A stretch of 64,000 nucleotides of DNA, taken from Acanthochlamys bracteata. Its lineage: Eukaryota; Streptophyta; Magnoliopsida; Pandanales; Velloziaceae. The notes under the pieces are model-generated. The model was not told the origin of the DNA. It was given only the letters and a program-made list of their open reading frames with translations, and ran no database searches. The stretch covers positions 6,991,524-7,055,523 of the forward strand of contig CM034132.1 in NCBI GenBank assembly GCA_019914995.1, read 5' to 3'. Positions 35,401 to 48,740 of the stretch are shown here, in pieces. Both the position numbers and the translations under genes were made by a program. Position 1 is the stretch's first letter; every line of letters starts with the position of its first letter.

Positions 35401-38400
35401 TGATGGCGTTATTCAAGCATATTGAGAATGAGAATGTCCGTGAAAACGTAATATCCTTCATGAAGGACAAGGTAGACAGTGAGCTCGTTCTTTGCAGTTT
35501 TTGCACATTCCTTTCATTCCTAAGTTGATTTGATATTTTGCAGGTGTTCCCCCTCAAAGTAGAGCTATTTAAACCCCAAGAGGAAATGGAAAGACATTTC
35601 ACTGATTTGGTGAAGAAAGTACGCCACTTGCTCATTGTTATTAAAGATTATGTTCCCTTTTGAACCATTAGTTGTAATGGTAACTTTCTAATATCATGCT
35701 TATGTTTCTTTCAGAGTTTACAAGATGTAACTGGGTCAGAGTTCAAATTATTTATGGACTTCTTAAGTACCTTTAAGATTTTTGGAGATGATGCCCCCAC
35801 TGAACGTCTGCAAGAATTAATTGGAATCATTGAAGGTCAGGCAGACCTTGATGCACAATTTAATGTAAGTAAATTTTGGGGTGCAGTGCTTTTACCCCCT
35901 TGTTGAAGTAATGGATTTTATTTACCTTACTGGAACATTTCTATGTACTTCATGCTAAACTTGTCAAAAACATATTTTCTGATAGTGGTAGCCTATGCTA
36001 CCTAAGTGGAACTGAGGTTTATGATTCATTATTACCACTTTGATGAAGTCATGTATGTTAGCATGTTAATATGTCCACGGACTTCTGCTCTTAGTGGTGC
36101 TGGGTCTTTCATTCTGATGATCTATAAGGTAGATGATTGCCTATGGATTTGTGCAAGGAGATATTTTGTTTACTTGCCAGTTTATTTACTGTTATTTATT
36201 TGTAGATATTCGTCACTAACATGCGCCTACAGTTGGAAGATCACTTGCCTCATTGGTTTAAATATAGCGAACTAATGTCTAATGTTGTCAGTGAATGGGG
36301 AGATGCGAACCTCTAGGAGTATGTGATGGTGTAGAGGCCCAACACTCATGAATGATTTCTTATTAAGCATGAATCTTTGGCTGTTGCTGAACATCAAAGC
36401 AGTGCATACAAGGAAAAATTGAAGGCACTCAGGGTTAGCTAATCTAAGAATGACTTCTTACTAGGTTTTAGTTATTCTTGACTTCAGTAGGAAATATGTC
36501 CTACTGCCACTAGACAATCATCAGCAATCTACTCTTTGAACTGTGCTCAATGTGCAGACATTCTTTAGAACATGGCACATGCTTGTATTATTTATATGCA
36601 AATTGTAACTACATATTTATGTCTATGCATTCCTTTCTCAAAAAAAGATGTGTATGCATTCATGTACATAAATACCCTATGTTGTGAATAGCGCTATTTT
36701 CAATTAATTGATTTTTGTCAGATCAGTATTAGTACTTTTACTATCCAAGAGGGGGAATTACATGTGAAACCTCTTATATTAGAGAATTATATTATGACGA
36801 AGATATGTCAGAGACATTCTTTTGATTATCCTTTACATCATCTGTAGGTGTTGAATGTGTCACTGTATATCTTTTTACATTTATGTACTAGTCCCTTTTG
36901 GTAGTGCATATTGTTATGCTAACTGCCAATTCTAGTTTGAAAAGAGTCAATTTCATTGGTGTTGCAGGTCTCGGATACAGATCATATTGATAGGTTGATA
37001 TCATGCATGTTTATGGCTCTTCCTATTTTAAAGGTAAAGAAGTATATCATCAAAAGTTTGACTCTATCAGTCTTGGGACTGATGTTTGTGTGGCTGTACA
37101 CTCCAGAGGGGTGCATCTAGCAGCAAATTCCTCAACTATTTGAACAAACATATCCTCCCTGTCTTTGATAAGGTATTTTTCTGGATTAAAGTCAATGTGC
37201 TCATTTCAGATGCTTCAATATTTTTAGATGTGTAAGAGCTCTGTAGTGCTGCATGGCTAATCTTTACTACAGAAAAGGTTCTATTGTAGCATACTGAACA
37301 CGTGCTTGGTCTCACATTCCTAGCCAAGTAGAGTTTGAGCATGTCAAATTCATATCTACATACCTTGTAGTTTGTGAAGTCACTGTTAATATCTAGAATT
37401 TGAAATTCTTCAATCACTGATGATATCAAAGTTAAGTTTGCGTGATGCTCCGCCAAGAGCTGGAGTAGTTTTGAATATGAAATATATGAAGTGGAGTACG
37501 CGTTGTCATGACGAAGGCCATATGTATTCTATGTTGCGATATCAGAGCTTTTTGTATTTTATTTTTTTTGTTAGTTTTTGGGAGGATGCTATTGTCCGCT
37601 CTTAAGTAGAAAGATGGACCTGCTATTCTTTAGAAAGGTGAACTAAAGTTGCATCTTGGTCCTTAAAACAGAACATGTTATCAGTGATTCGAAATTGGTT
37701 CTTTGAAAGATGATTGTAATTTTTTTTTTTTGGGGTCATTTTTTTCAACTAGTCAGAACTATAATATATGTTATTAGACATACGTATGAATTGCAGCTAT
37801 TTTTTTTGGTGTTTATAAATTTGAAATTGTTTTTGCTTGTATGAATCCATTACCATTGTAATTTATCATTTTCATCCTACTTAAAAGTTGATGTTACTTG
37901 AGCTATTTTTTAATAAATGGTTTATTATGTTTTATGTTGTGCTTTAAAATTTGAAAGCATTTCTTGAAGGAGTTGTTGAATTCCTGTTACAATGTTTTTA
38001 TTGTGGTCAATTTAGAAGAGAAATTGTGCCTTTATGGATTTTTTTTCTTTTTTTGTGAGTCAATATTATGGACGTTCCTCATGCCATCTTTAGATCATGG
38101 TTACTTCTCAATTGTAGGTCATAACAATATGCTCTGATGGCCCACCCTCCACACAACAGTTCTTGTAGTCTTGGTCATGATGTTGAAATACTTCTAGCTG
38201 ATAGTCACTGTTTAAAATCTTCATCTTGTAACTCTCTTAAGTTATGCAACCTTGTCTTTTATGATATTTGAACCAGCATCATGCAAATAATAATATAACC
38301 CTCTTTTTTTGGTATAGTTTCCCGATGAAAGAAAACTGGATTTGCTCAAGACCCTTTCTGGAAGTTCGTCCTATGCCACAGCACAAGATTCACGTCAGCT

Positions 38401-41400
38401 GCTCCCTGCAGTTGTGGAGCTGTTGAAGGTAAATCATCGAAGTTGGCAAAGTTGTTACTTCCATGAGAGTCTGTGATGCAGCACTTTAGTCCTTTTTTTT
38501 TAGTATTCTAAGTCTAATATATAAAACAGAATTTGGACTGAGTTATGTAACTTGCTTCTGTTCCAACAGAAATACATGCCATTGAGGACGAGTGAAGAGG
38601 CAAATTTCAATTTTCTTGAATGTCTACTCTATGCCTTTCACCACCTAGCTTACAAGGTAATCAATTTTCCTACTGATCCTCTTTTATTAACTTTTTGTTT
38701 TTTTGAACTGGTTTTGATTCTGTTACACATGATGCAGACTCCGAATTCCACAAATAGTTTATGTGGTTATAAGATTGTGACTGGCCAGCCTTCAGACAGG
38801 TTAGGAGAGGATTTTTCAAGCAACTACAAGGATTTCACTGAGAGGTGGGTTTGTGAAGTTAAAATTTTTAATGCAGTTCAGTGATGTTGTTAAGCTTTGA
38901 ATTCACCGATGCAATTTGTATCTAAGATGTTTTCTTTCTCAAAATTGTTGTGCTACGTTTGAGGATTTTGAATTAGGACATGTGTTTCTGAATACAGTTG
39001 TTTTTAGTTCATCAATATATTTACATGTGTTGCCTCCAATTCGGGCACATTTACGTTGGATGAAGTCAACTTAGTACTAGAAATATCAATAATTTCAGAT
39101 AGATATTTTCTAATGAAGTCTTTGCTGTAGTATCTTTATTGTTGAGAACCTAATATTTATGTGCCGCCTTTTCTTGATAACAAATGGAGGTTGGTGGCAT
39201 GAAAGTTTTAAATAGAACAATGAGAGATGGAAGAGATGGTATTGATTTAAATTGCTCATTGAACTTTGTTTCTTATAATTGATGAACAAGAGCTTTTTTG
39301 TCTCCTTATCTAGCTTAGTAGACGTAGTATAGGTTTGGAGTCTATAAGTGGCAGACATGGGGCTTAGGATTCAACGAGATAGAGGCCTATGTTTCAAAGA
39401 TTTGAGGGATATGGCAGCAGTGAAGGTTTCATGGTGTGACTGGGAGCTTTAGTGTGGGTGCTATGCTGATCTATAATTGTTGTAATGATGGCTGAGTTTT
39501 AAAAAAGGGCATGGGGATGGCTTGACAGGATCATGGGTAAGTGGGACGATTGCATGGCTGGCTATGGCAATTGGTGAGACAGCCCTTGACTTCAATGAAA
39601 TTCATGTTAGCTGTTGGAATAATGGAGAGAGTAGAAGCATTGATATCTAAATGGATGCCAGTTGAAGATACTATGTTTTATGACGAGGGAGCGTTGCTTG
39701 TAAGCTATTTTTTGTGTTTATATGTGATTAAGGTCCTGTTGTTTAATCATTGGAATTTCACAATATTTTCACACGTCTTCAATTAGTTGCTGGATGTGAA
39801 GAAACCAGTACCTGTTTTGAGCCTTGTCATCAGTGCCTGATAACAAAATGCTGTTAGTTTGGATAAGGCCCTTCCAATTTTCCTTTTAAAGAATGGGTGC
39901 TATGTGTGGTATAGGAGCTATTAATGGGCTAATCTAGAGGCACTTTTGATGTGGTTCGTTTTTCTGGTCAAGTGTTAGTATAACTGTCTTCTTTTATATG
40001 TACTTCCTCTTATTTCCTACCTCGATGTCTCTGATTGCTGGAGATCAAAATGTATGGTAGTCAAGCATAGAAATCTTGTAATGTTGCAGTTCTGATGTAT
40101 GAAATGCAAGGTTTTGGTGCTTACTGGATAGGTTGATCTTCTAGTTACACTTTGTGCCTGCAGTGGAGTTTCATGTTTCATAGGGACTTTAGCTCACTAA
40201 AGTAGAGTGCTTTCACAATTTGAGACTGATCTGTCTTGATATGTCTAACTATTTTGATGCCCTAAAGGTTCTGTTCTGTCTTGTCACTCAGCCCCATATA
40301 TTGAAGGACAAGTGTTTCTTACTTGCGTAAGAAATAGTGTCCTTATAGGTTATATCTGTGTTTCTTGTAATACTTGCGTACAGCTTTCTCTGACTTACTG
40401 TGAAGAAACAGGACTTTTTGCATTTCTCGAAAGCACCTTATTCTAGAAACTTCACAAGGCTGTAGCTTAGTTAATTGCCATCAATTATTTTTAATGTTAA
40501 CATTATTCAAGTCATTGAGACCTTTTTATGCATACAGCTTCTTTGAGTTACTGTGGCATAACAGGAGACATTTTTTGCATCTATTGAAAGCACCTTATTC
40601 TAGAAACTTGACTAAGTTAAGAAGCTGTAGCTTAGTTACTTACCATAAATTATTTTTAGTGGTAACATTATTCAAGTCATAGAGACCTTTTTATCAGTTT
40701 TTTTCCTAAGAATAATCAATCATTTATATAGATGGATTTTGGGATGCTAATATCATAATCTGGTGATTATGCAGGTTAAAATGTGTTGAAGAAATAGTGA
40801 AGGTGGCTGCAAAAAAATTCAACCTGGGAGTTACAGAATACAGCAAAGCGTTAAATGCTGCAAAGAGTGACGATGCAAAAGCCAAAATTGTAAGTTCTCT
40901 AACAACTGTTACAGGTATGGTTGAAACATCTTAGACACTAATATTCTGTACATCATTTTCTTTCATGCAGCATGCACAGCAGCAAAGTACTAAATCCGGG
41001 ATAATAATCTGCAACAATATAACTCAAATGATACAGGTTTGTGGTAGATATTCGAACTTTTGTGATAAAATTTGAGATATTTACTGAGCTGACCTTTTTG
41101 GATTTGCAATGCAGCCATTATATGCCAAGGCACCATCCTTCATTGGAGACAATAAAATACAATTATCTTGGCAAGAACCAGTTAAAGTTAAACAGCCTTC
41201 AGCTACTACTGCAGCTGGGTTAGCAAATATTTAGTTGATGTTCATAGTTTTTGTTGCTATTTATGGCATTGTTCCTAATCAAATTCATACTATTCTTGCC
41301 TTGTTGCAGAAGTAAGAGAAGTGCAACAGGTACTAATGGACGCAATACCAATTCAGCCAAGAAGGGCCGGGGGGGCTTAAACCTGCAAAATCAGCTAGTG

Positions 41401-41496
41401 AACAGAGCGTTCGAAGGTTTGGGGCGTGGTGGGAGAAGAATGGGCCGAGGAAGATCTTGGGGAGGCCGTGGAAGAGCAAGGGGCTTTGGTAGATGA
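32456..41496 (+). CDS. API5: API5 (apoptosis inhibitor 5) homologue, 16 exons, 542 aa
   Basis: API5 is a nuclear HEAT/ARM-type helical protein that restrains programmed cell death; in rice it works with DEAD-box RNA helicases in tapetum degeneration. Exons: 32456-32542, 32714-32878, 34029-34128, 34218-34283, 35395-35471, 35544-35618, 35715-35864, 36968-37033, 37107-37172, 38318-38428, 38570-38656, 38738-38844, 40775-40889, 40971-41036, 41115-41218, 41310-41496. All are GT-AG, phases agree, and the total is 542 codons plus TGA, near the family's usual length (human 524). Family blocks include RLYEYVERLNEAKDKTQ, AAQLIPRFFKYFP, QAIRGLPLLCKD and FVSKIVDVLAQLL. The last exon encodes a basic Arg/Gly-rich tail (about residues 519-542), typical of plant API5 and suited to RNA binding. 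Exon 1 starts at the first ATG after a CT-rich leader. Confidence 0.95.
38845..40774 (+). other. API5 intron 12 (1.9 kb)
   Basis: This is the longest intron of the gene. It contains the 154-bp tandem duplication at 40381-40693 and otherwise nothing that I recognise. Confidence 0.5.
40381..40693 (+). repeat. Tandem duplication of about 154 bp in API5 intron 12
   Basis: The unit starting 'cagctttctctgacttactg' at 40381 recurs at 40535 as 'cagcttctttgagttactgt'. Both copies continue with 'gaaagcaccttattctagaa', 'ctgtagcttagtta' and 'taacattattcaagtcat', and end in 'gagacctttttat'. The copies are close to 85% identical by eye. This is a simple tandem duplication confined to the intron. Confidence 0.85.
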
Positions 41497-43086
41497 TTCT
41501 ATGGTTCAGCATTTGAGGCAAGTGTAGGGTCCGCAAGAAATTTAAGATAGGAAAAAGCGGATGGAAGGATCTATTTACTTTGCAAAGATGGTGTGCATGG
41601 TTGATTTCATGACATTGTGGTGCATGTATTACTCAATTCTTTGTTTAGCTAATGTCACTTTACCTTACAAATACAAGCTCAGGAAATTTTTGGGAGCCGA
41701 CATGCATCATCGTTTTGAACTCCTTGCTTTTCAACGCTCGCTCATTTTTAGGGGTTGGTTTAATACGGAATTAAACTTTTTTTAGATTTTGAATTCAGAT
41801 CACTTTACGGATTTTATTTGTCTTTCGTTTTTTCTATTTTATATTGAATTATATTTTTACCAAAATTTATTGTAAATTTTATTTTACATGTTTTAATTAT
41901 TAAATTATAAATTTGATTTTCATTGAATTTTATTTTTCACTGAATTTATTTTTGCAAAAATTATTTTCACGTAATTAAAACATGCTTTCGGAGAAACCTG
42001 ACCATATTTCATGTTCATCTCAATCTTTTGTTTTTCAAAATATTTTAGTAGTATTCTAAATTTTTTAATTTAAAAAGTATAAAAATATGATTATTAATTT
42101 TTAAATTAAAAAACTTATTTTTAAAAATTTGTATTTATAGATTTTATTTTAAGACTTCTTAAATAGACACTGAACTTCAATTCAAGTTCCAGCAAATTTT
42201 ATTCGAAATCAACCTAAGTCGGATTCGGATTACGTCTTAATCAGATTTGATCAATTTTGAGTTGACTTAAAAATAACATAAAACTTTTAAACGGATTCGG
42301 ATTGATCCGTTTAATCCGTATAACTATTTATATAGTATATATTACTTAATAATTAGAAAGTAATAGCAAAAAATTTAAATTTAATTTGTATATATATATT
42401 TTTAATTTATCTTAATTTAACTAATTTTTATTTAATTTGTAAATTTTGTCAAAATTAATATATATTTTTTAAATATATCATAATTAATAATTTTTATATA
42501 TTATTAAAAATTAACATTTATAATTTTTATTATAATAATTTTAAATATTAAATGGGTTGATCCGAATTTGATCCGGTTATAAATAGATTAGATTAGTGTT
42601 GACAATTTTGATTCATACAAATAAATAGACCAAATTAAAGTTGAACAATTTTGACCCGATTATTATATAGATCGATCCGAATCCGACCAAAAAATCCAAA
42701 TTGCCACCTCTGGATAGAGATAGATTCCTGTAATTATTAATTAAAATCACGATAATGAGACAATGTAATCAAAATAGTATAAAGTATTTCTGAAGCCATT
42801 AATCTTAAGATGTTGCAAACCAGAAATAATAAACACAAAAACACTCAGGTGTAGCTCGCAATATCTCTTAGAAATCTGAAGATATTAAACAGTAGAAGTA
42901 GATCCATCACACTTTCTCACCAAATTTATGCAACTACACGTACAGGTTAACTAGGTTTGACGTGAAAAATTAATTGCAAGACGTAATTTTTGGTCCTCCT
43001 GGACAGAAGCAACGTGTGATACTTTCAAATTTTGGAAAGTCACAAAAGTTTGTTTACGATCCAGCTTCCAAATATGAGACCCTTTC
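41497..43086. other. Spacer between API5 and the receptor kinase, with an eroded hAT relic
   Basis: The left part should be the API5 3' untranslated region. From about 42150 to 42720 lies a decayed element of the same style as 6078-6930: words such as 'gggttgatccgaatttgatc' and a right end 'aattgccacctctg', which resembles the inverted repeat end of that family (GGTGGCAAT). Its left end is not found. The two genes flanking this spacer converge, so it also holds the 3' region of the kinase gene. Confidence 0.45.
42150..42720. mobile_element. Eroded hAT-type MITE relic
   Basis: Subterminal words 'cggattcggattgatccg' and 'gacccgattattatatagat' and the right end 'attgccacctc' match the style of the 853-bp hAT family seen elsewhere in the window. 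The core is AT-rich. Lack of a matching left end and of a target duplication means that the limits are approximate. Confidence 0.45.
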
Positions 43087-46000
43087 TCATACTATACTCC
43101 CTTGCTCGGACGAATCATCAATGTAATAGGGTGAAAGCTTTCCGTCTCTCTTCTCAACCATGATCTGCTTGTTCTCAGCGATGACTTCTTGCAGCATTTT
43201 CACTACTCTTCTCATAGAGGGTCTGTTGATCGGCAGCGGACTAGTGCAAAGAACGCCAATATTGAGCACCTTCCAAATCTCTTCTTTGTAACATTGATCA
43301 AGGTTCGGGTCAAGCACATAATCTACACCTTTCTGATCAATCGTGCTGCACACCCATTTCACTAAATCCTTTTCGCCGAATTCAGGATCAATGGGGAGCT
43401 TCCCGGTGACAAGCTCCAGAATGACAACACCAAAGCTGTAGATATCGCTCTTTTCATTCACCCGGAGCGTGTATGCATATTCTGAAACAAATTGTACATA
43501 TAGGGATCATGACTGAGCAGGGGAGAGATTTAAAAACTTATGACAGGAAATTAAGCAAGTAGTGTCACATATGCAGTATATAAGCAGAAACATCATTTAG
43601 TTACCTGTACTAATAAGGCAAACAACATGCACCTTAATAGCATGGCTTATAATGAACCATAGTTACAGAAACATGGATCAATTGAGACATATTCCATCAC
43701 ACAACATATAGGCAACCATAAGTTGTTCGCAGATAGGAATTTTTGCTGGAAACAAGCTATATATGAACTCCTTAGATGTGTACCACAAATCATACCTAGA
43801 TGTCTAATATGCGTGAAAGCTTACAACTTGCCTCATCAAGAGATAAAGCTTGAAATAGAGAAGCAAACCGAAAAAATGATTTCGCACATAATAAACAAAG
43901 TACCCAACTCCACTGATACACTACTTAACAAAGCTATGAATGACCAAGGTTTTGCACCTCAGCTCACAAATGAATTCAACAATTAATAGCTAAAAGTGCA
44001 TACTAAATTAATAATGAAAAAAGATAAAATTAAGCAATAACTATCCATCCATACCTGGAGCAATATATCCACATGAACCTGCAACAACTGACATCGACTG
44101 CTGCCCCTTCCCAATAGCTTCAACAGTCTTGGCCACTCCAAAATCAGCCACTCGGGCACCAAAGTCTCCATCCAGCAAGATGTTGTTGGACTTAACATCC
44201 CTGTGCACTATCGGCGGGAGACAGTCATGATGAAGATAAGAAAGCCCCTCTGCAGCATCTAGCACTATCTTGTACCTTGTCGGCCAATCAAGAATCCCTG
44301 CCTTGTTGCTATGCAACAAATCGCCAAGGCTGCCATTCGGCATGTACTCATAAACAAGCAACTTGCAATCCTTGTGAGTGCAGCAGCACCACAGCTTGAC
44401 AATGTTTTTGTGCCTGACCTTTCCTAGAGTTGCAACCTCTGCTTCAAATGCAGAATCAACTAATGGATCTACACCGGTCCCTAACTCAGTATTTTGTAAA
44501 GGTCCAAATAATTTCTTCACAGCCACAGTTTCACCACTGCTGAGGATGGCTTTATAAACCTTTCCTGAAGCCCCGCTTCCTATCACATTGTCTTCTTCTA
44601 GGCAATCTAATATCTCATACTCACTGAATCCTAACTTATGGAACGATGTAAGGATCCATTTCGACTTATCGAATCCCCGCTTCCCCTTCTTGAATTGGCA
44701 ATACCTCCACCCAAAAAAAGCTACTCCCGTGACAAGTATGAGGAATGAGATTGTGAAAATCGAGCTCAGCAGTGCAATGAAGGCATGGCTCTTCTTCAAA
44801 TTGTGCTGTGAGCCAGAGCAAAGTCCATCGATGGCACCACAGAGCCCTGGATTGCCGAAGAAGCTATCACGGTAAGCTTGGCTTTGGTAGAGCTCCGGAA
44901 GTGGTCCAGAAAGCTGGTTATCAGACAGATTGAATAAGCTCAGCTTCAGGTTCTGCAGCTGAATCGGAACCTGCCCGGTGAGCCGATTGCCAGAAATATC
45001 AAGGTAGTTGAGAACAGGGAGGCCACCAAGTTCAGGAGGTACTTCTCCAGTGAACTCATTGTGTGCTAGATTCAGTTCAGTGAGTTTTGTCCACAAGCTT
45101 ATTCCTCTCAGGAGTTCACCAGAGAGCGAATTGTTACTAAGGCTGAGCTGCCCTAGTGCTCGGAGACGGCCAAGTGATGCTGGCAATGTTCCATTCAGCT
45201 GGTTGTTGTCTGCAGAGAACTCAAACAGGCGCATCACAGCACCTATCTCTGCAGGAATATTTCCTGTGAGCTGATTATCGGAGAGTAGCAGCTTGGATAG
45301 GTTTGCGGCGCCAGATATTGATGGAGAAATTGTGCCAGATAACGAATTTCTGGCAAGGTCAAGAAGCCACAAATGTGGCAAACCCCACAAACCCGCCGGC
45401 ACTTCACCTGAAAGATTGTTAACAGCCAGTCTTACGCGGGTAAGTGTTCGGCACCTACCAAGGCCTTCTGGGATACTCCCGGAAAACAAGTTGTATATCA
45501 GTAATACTTCCTGAAGGGCGCCGCGGTCGCAGAGACTCTTGGGTATCTCTCCGGATATCGAGTTCTCAGAAAGATCAAAGAACATGAGCCGTGAGTTCTT
45601 GCCGATATCCGGCGGGAGGTCTCCAGTGAGGTTGTTCTTGAACAGCCGCAGCTCAACCAAGCTCGTTGATGCAGCGACTGTTTCCGGGACTCTGCCACTT
45701 AACTGGTTCTGATACAGATGAAGGCTCTCGAGCTTGGGAGCTTCGAAGATATCTGCCGGAATAGGTCCTTCGAGCTCATTTTGAGAACAATCCACAAGCT
45801 GGAGATTAGAGAGCTTACTGAACCCGGCAGGGATTGGACCAGAGAGCGAATTCCCGTAAAGTTCAATCTGAACAACGTTGTGGAGTCCGGCGATAAGCTC
45901 CGGCGGTATCGGACCGGTTATCAAGTTCCCCGACAGATCAAGATTGATGAGATTATGAAGATTGCCGAGCTCCGGCGGTAGAGATCCTATAAGATTAGAT

Positions 46001-46650
46001 CTTGCTAGCCAGAGGAATTCTAAAGCTGACAGATTCCCCAACGCCGCCGGTATCGGTCCGGGAGCGAATTGGTTGTAAGACAAGTTGAGCTGTTTAAGTG
46101 AATTGACGTTGCCCAGGAAGGAAGGGATTGTTTCATTCAATAAATTAGCAGTGAGGGAAAGAACCCGTAGCTTCGGGAACTTACCGAAAGCTTCGGGTAT
46201 CTCACCGGAGAAGTTATTCGCTGCAACGTCAAGGTAGACGAGGTTGGGAAAAGTTGCTAAAACTGAAGGAAGATATCCAACAAGAAGGTTTTGGGAGAGA
46301 TCAAGGTGCGTTAATCCAACGCAGTCTTGTAGAACCTTATCATCTAGAGTGGAGTTGATATAGTTGTAAGCCAAGTCGAGGTAGGAAAGATTGGGAAGTT
46401 TGCAGAACGAAGCAGGGAATGGACCAGAGAGGTTTGCGTTGAAGAGATCGATGCTATTGACTGATGATGAAGAGCTGCAGTTGATACCAGTCCAGTTACA
46501 TGGAGTTGAGTCTCGAGGATTCCAGTTTGAGAGAACACCAGAAGGATCCGAGAGATTTCTCTTGGCTTCTAACAGGAAACGACCTTCTTGGTTTAGGGAT
46601 TGACATGTGGTTGATAGCTGCAGGAGAAGGAAAAGGAGCTGGAGAAGCAT
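43087..46650 (-). CDS. HSL1: HAESA-like leucine-rich-repeat receptor kinase, 2 exons, 996 aa
   Basis: This is a plasma-membrane receptor kinase of subfamily XI that perceives small IDA/IDL-type peptides (abscission; HSL1 also CLE9/10 in the stomatal lineage) with SERK co-receptors. Exons are 46650-44055 and 43481-43087 (GT-AG, 573-bp intron), 996 aa in all, the same as Arabidopsis HSL1. Order: signal peptide 1-18, N-terminal LRR cap with CNWTGINC (51-58), about 20 LRRs to about 585, transmembrane helix about 624-648, kinase about 685-960. Kinase residues are complete: glycine loop GSGASGKVYK (691-700), K712, HRD 816-818, DFG 836-838, APE 864-866. R405 and R407 form the RxR pair that in HAESA contacts the peptide's C-terminus. 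The intron splits the APE glutamate codon, a position common in this subfamily. The choice between HAESA and HSL1 rests on length and overall look. Confidence 0.95.
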
Positions 46651-48250
46651 GGTTGATTGAGTACATCTGCTACAGTAGTTCTGGTAGATTTCTTCTTCTT
46701 AAATTCATGGAAGAAGAAGTTCTTCAAAGAAGAAGAAGAAGGTGGTGGGTACTGTGATAGTGGGCTAGTGGGTGGTAAAGACAAGGGGAGCAGTTCCAAA
46801 ATATGTTCAGTTTTCTAGAAACAAATTTAAAAGTGAAAAGAACTTATTTATTAGAACATATTTCAAATATTTATAATTTTATATTTTTTATCAAAATTTG
46901 AATTTTAAATAATTTTTATATTTTAATTATATATGAAATTTTAATTCTAATTTTTTTATTTATATATATTTTTAATATAATTATAATTTTAATTTTTAAT
47001 ATATTTTCAAATTTTATTGAAATATAAATATTAAATTTTACTTCTATTTTATTTTTTAAAAAATTTTATTTTTTAAAAAATTTTATTTTTTACTTTTTTA
47101 TTTTTATAAAACTTAATCACAATCATTTAAAATACGCAGTCAGTGGCGCTATCGATAAATTGTTTTCTTTTTATTTTTTAAAGAAACAAGTGGTTGCATG
47201 CTCACTTCACTTGCTTGTTAGATGAATTGAGAAGTGATTCCAAAGGAATCATTACCTACAATTAATTGACTGGAAAAAGTTGGGTCGCGTTTACCTTGAA
47301 TATAAACTTACTTTTTCTAAATAAATTTTTAAAAAAAATTAAAAATATTTAAATAAAAATAATATTCATTTTATATGTATTCAAAATAAATTTTAAACTA
47401 TAATTTTCAAAAAATAAATTTTAATACCAAAATTATTTTCATTATTTATTTATTTAATATAAAAATAAGTTAATAAATTTAAAGAGTTAATAAATAATAC
47501 TTTTTGCTTTGTAAAATCATCAAGACTCGTACTATCAATGACTTGTACGATCCTTTCGAAATACTTCCATATTTAATGTTGAAATGTAATTAGAACAAAA
47601 AAAGTTTATCATAATCAACTAAATAATTCAGTTGCATAGTTCAAATTAAAATGAACCGATAATACGGACATACAAAATTTAAAAGAGGAGGTGGTTTTAT
47701 TTGCTGGCGGCTCTCGTCTTTTCATTTTGTCATCGTATTTAAAGAGAGATAAATTAATTCATATATATATATATATATATAATTAATTATAAATAAATAA
47801 TTTTAATTTAATTATTGTATGAGTTGATTTAAATATTAATATATATTAAAATTTTAGAGCATTTTTAGTAAATAATTAAACTTTTTTATATTTATTACAA
47901 AATACATCACTAAACATCAGCACAGCTATTATTTTTAATTAATTTTGACATTAGCAACTATCATAAAAAAGATTTTGTTTAAGTTATGTTTTCGTTAACT
48001 TAAATAATCGTACAAATATATTAGCGTCATAACTAATACCCTAAGGATGAATAACATATTATGAATGTATATTTAAATAAATCTTTTGGGAAACGTGACA
48101 TATAAAATTTGTGCAACATCAGTATTGGGTTGTGTTTGTTTTGAGTCCAAAATGTAGATCGTCGGTATTTTCTTCTTTTATTTTTGAGCTGCTGTCCATT
48201 ATTTGTTATTTTTAACGCAATTTTTGGGCCACAGTTGTAAGTAAATTTAT
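46651..48250. other. Upstream region of the receptor kinase and AT-rich spacer
   Basis: The first 150 bases (46651-46800) are the likely leader and proximal promoter of the minus-strand kinase, rich in GAAGAA repeats on the plus strand. From there to 48250 the DNA is very AT-rich with a (TA)n run at 47757-47780 and no gene that I can support. Confidence 0.5.
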
Positions 48251-48740
48251 CTAGGGTTGTCCCGTCTTGCGAACCGAATTCGAAATCTATTCGGAAACTT
48301 AAATAGATTTGAATCAAATTTCTAGAATTAATTCGTTTAATTCATATATATATATTATTATTTAATAATTAAAAATATTTAAAATAATAATATAAAATTT
48401 AAATTTAATTTATATATATATATTTATTTTAATTTAACTAATTTTATTTAATTATAAATTTTATCTGAATGAATATTTTTTCTTTAATGTATATTATAAT
48501 TAATAATTAATATATATTATTGTTAAAAATTAATTTTATTAATTTTATTTTAATAATTTTAATTATTAAATATATCGATCTGAATTTAATTCGATTATTA
48601 AATTGTGTACATTAAGATTGACAATTTTAATTCATATAAATATATATATCGGATTATGATTGAATAAATTTGATCCAATTATTATATGAGTCGATATGAA
48701 ATCAATCCATGAATCCAAATTGTCATTTGAGTTAGTATTG
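48250..48740. mobile_element. Eroded hAT-type MITE relic
   Basis: The left part, 'ctagggttgtcccg', and the right part, 'gaatccaaattgtcattt', recall the ends of the GGTGGCAAT-type hAT family. The interior, with 'atcgatctgaatttaattcg' and AT-rich runs, closely parallels the relic at 42150-42720. The ends no longer pair well and I find no target duplication. Confidence 0.4.

Noticed and set aside
41749-41770. 'taggggttggtt' as a left end for the hAT relic at 42150-42720
   Set aside because: It lacks the GGTGGCAAT word and no matching 8-base duplication was found at the right end.
44588-46603. Several open frames on the plus strand opposite the receptor kinase
   Set aside because: They are shadows of the kinase coding strand; the minus-strand protein explains the open frames.
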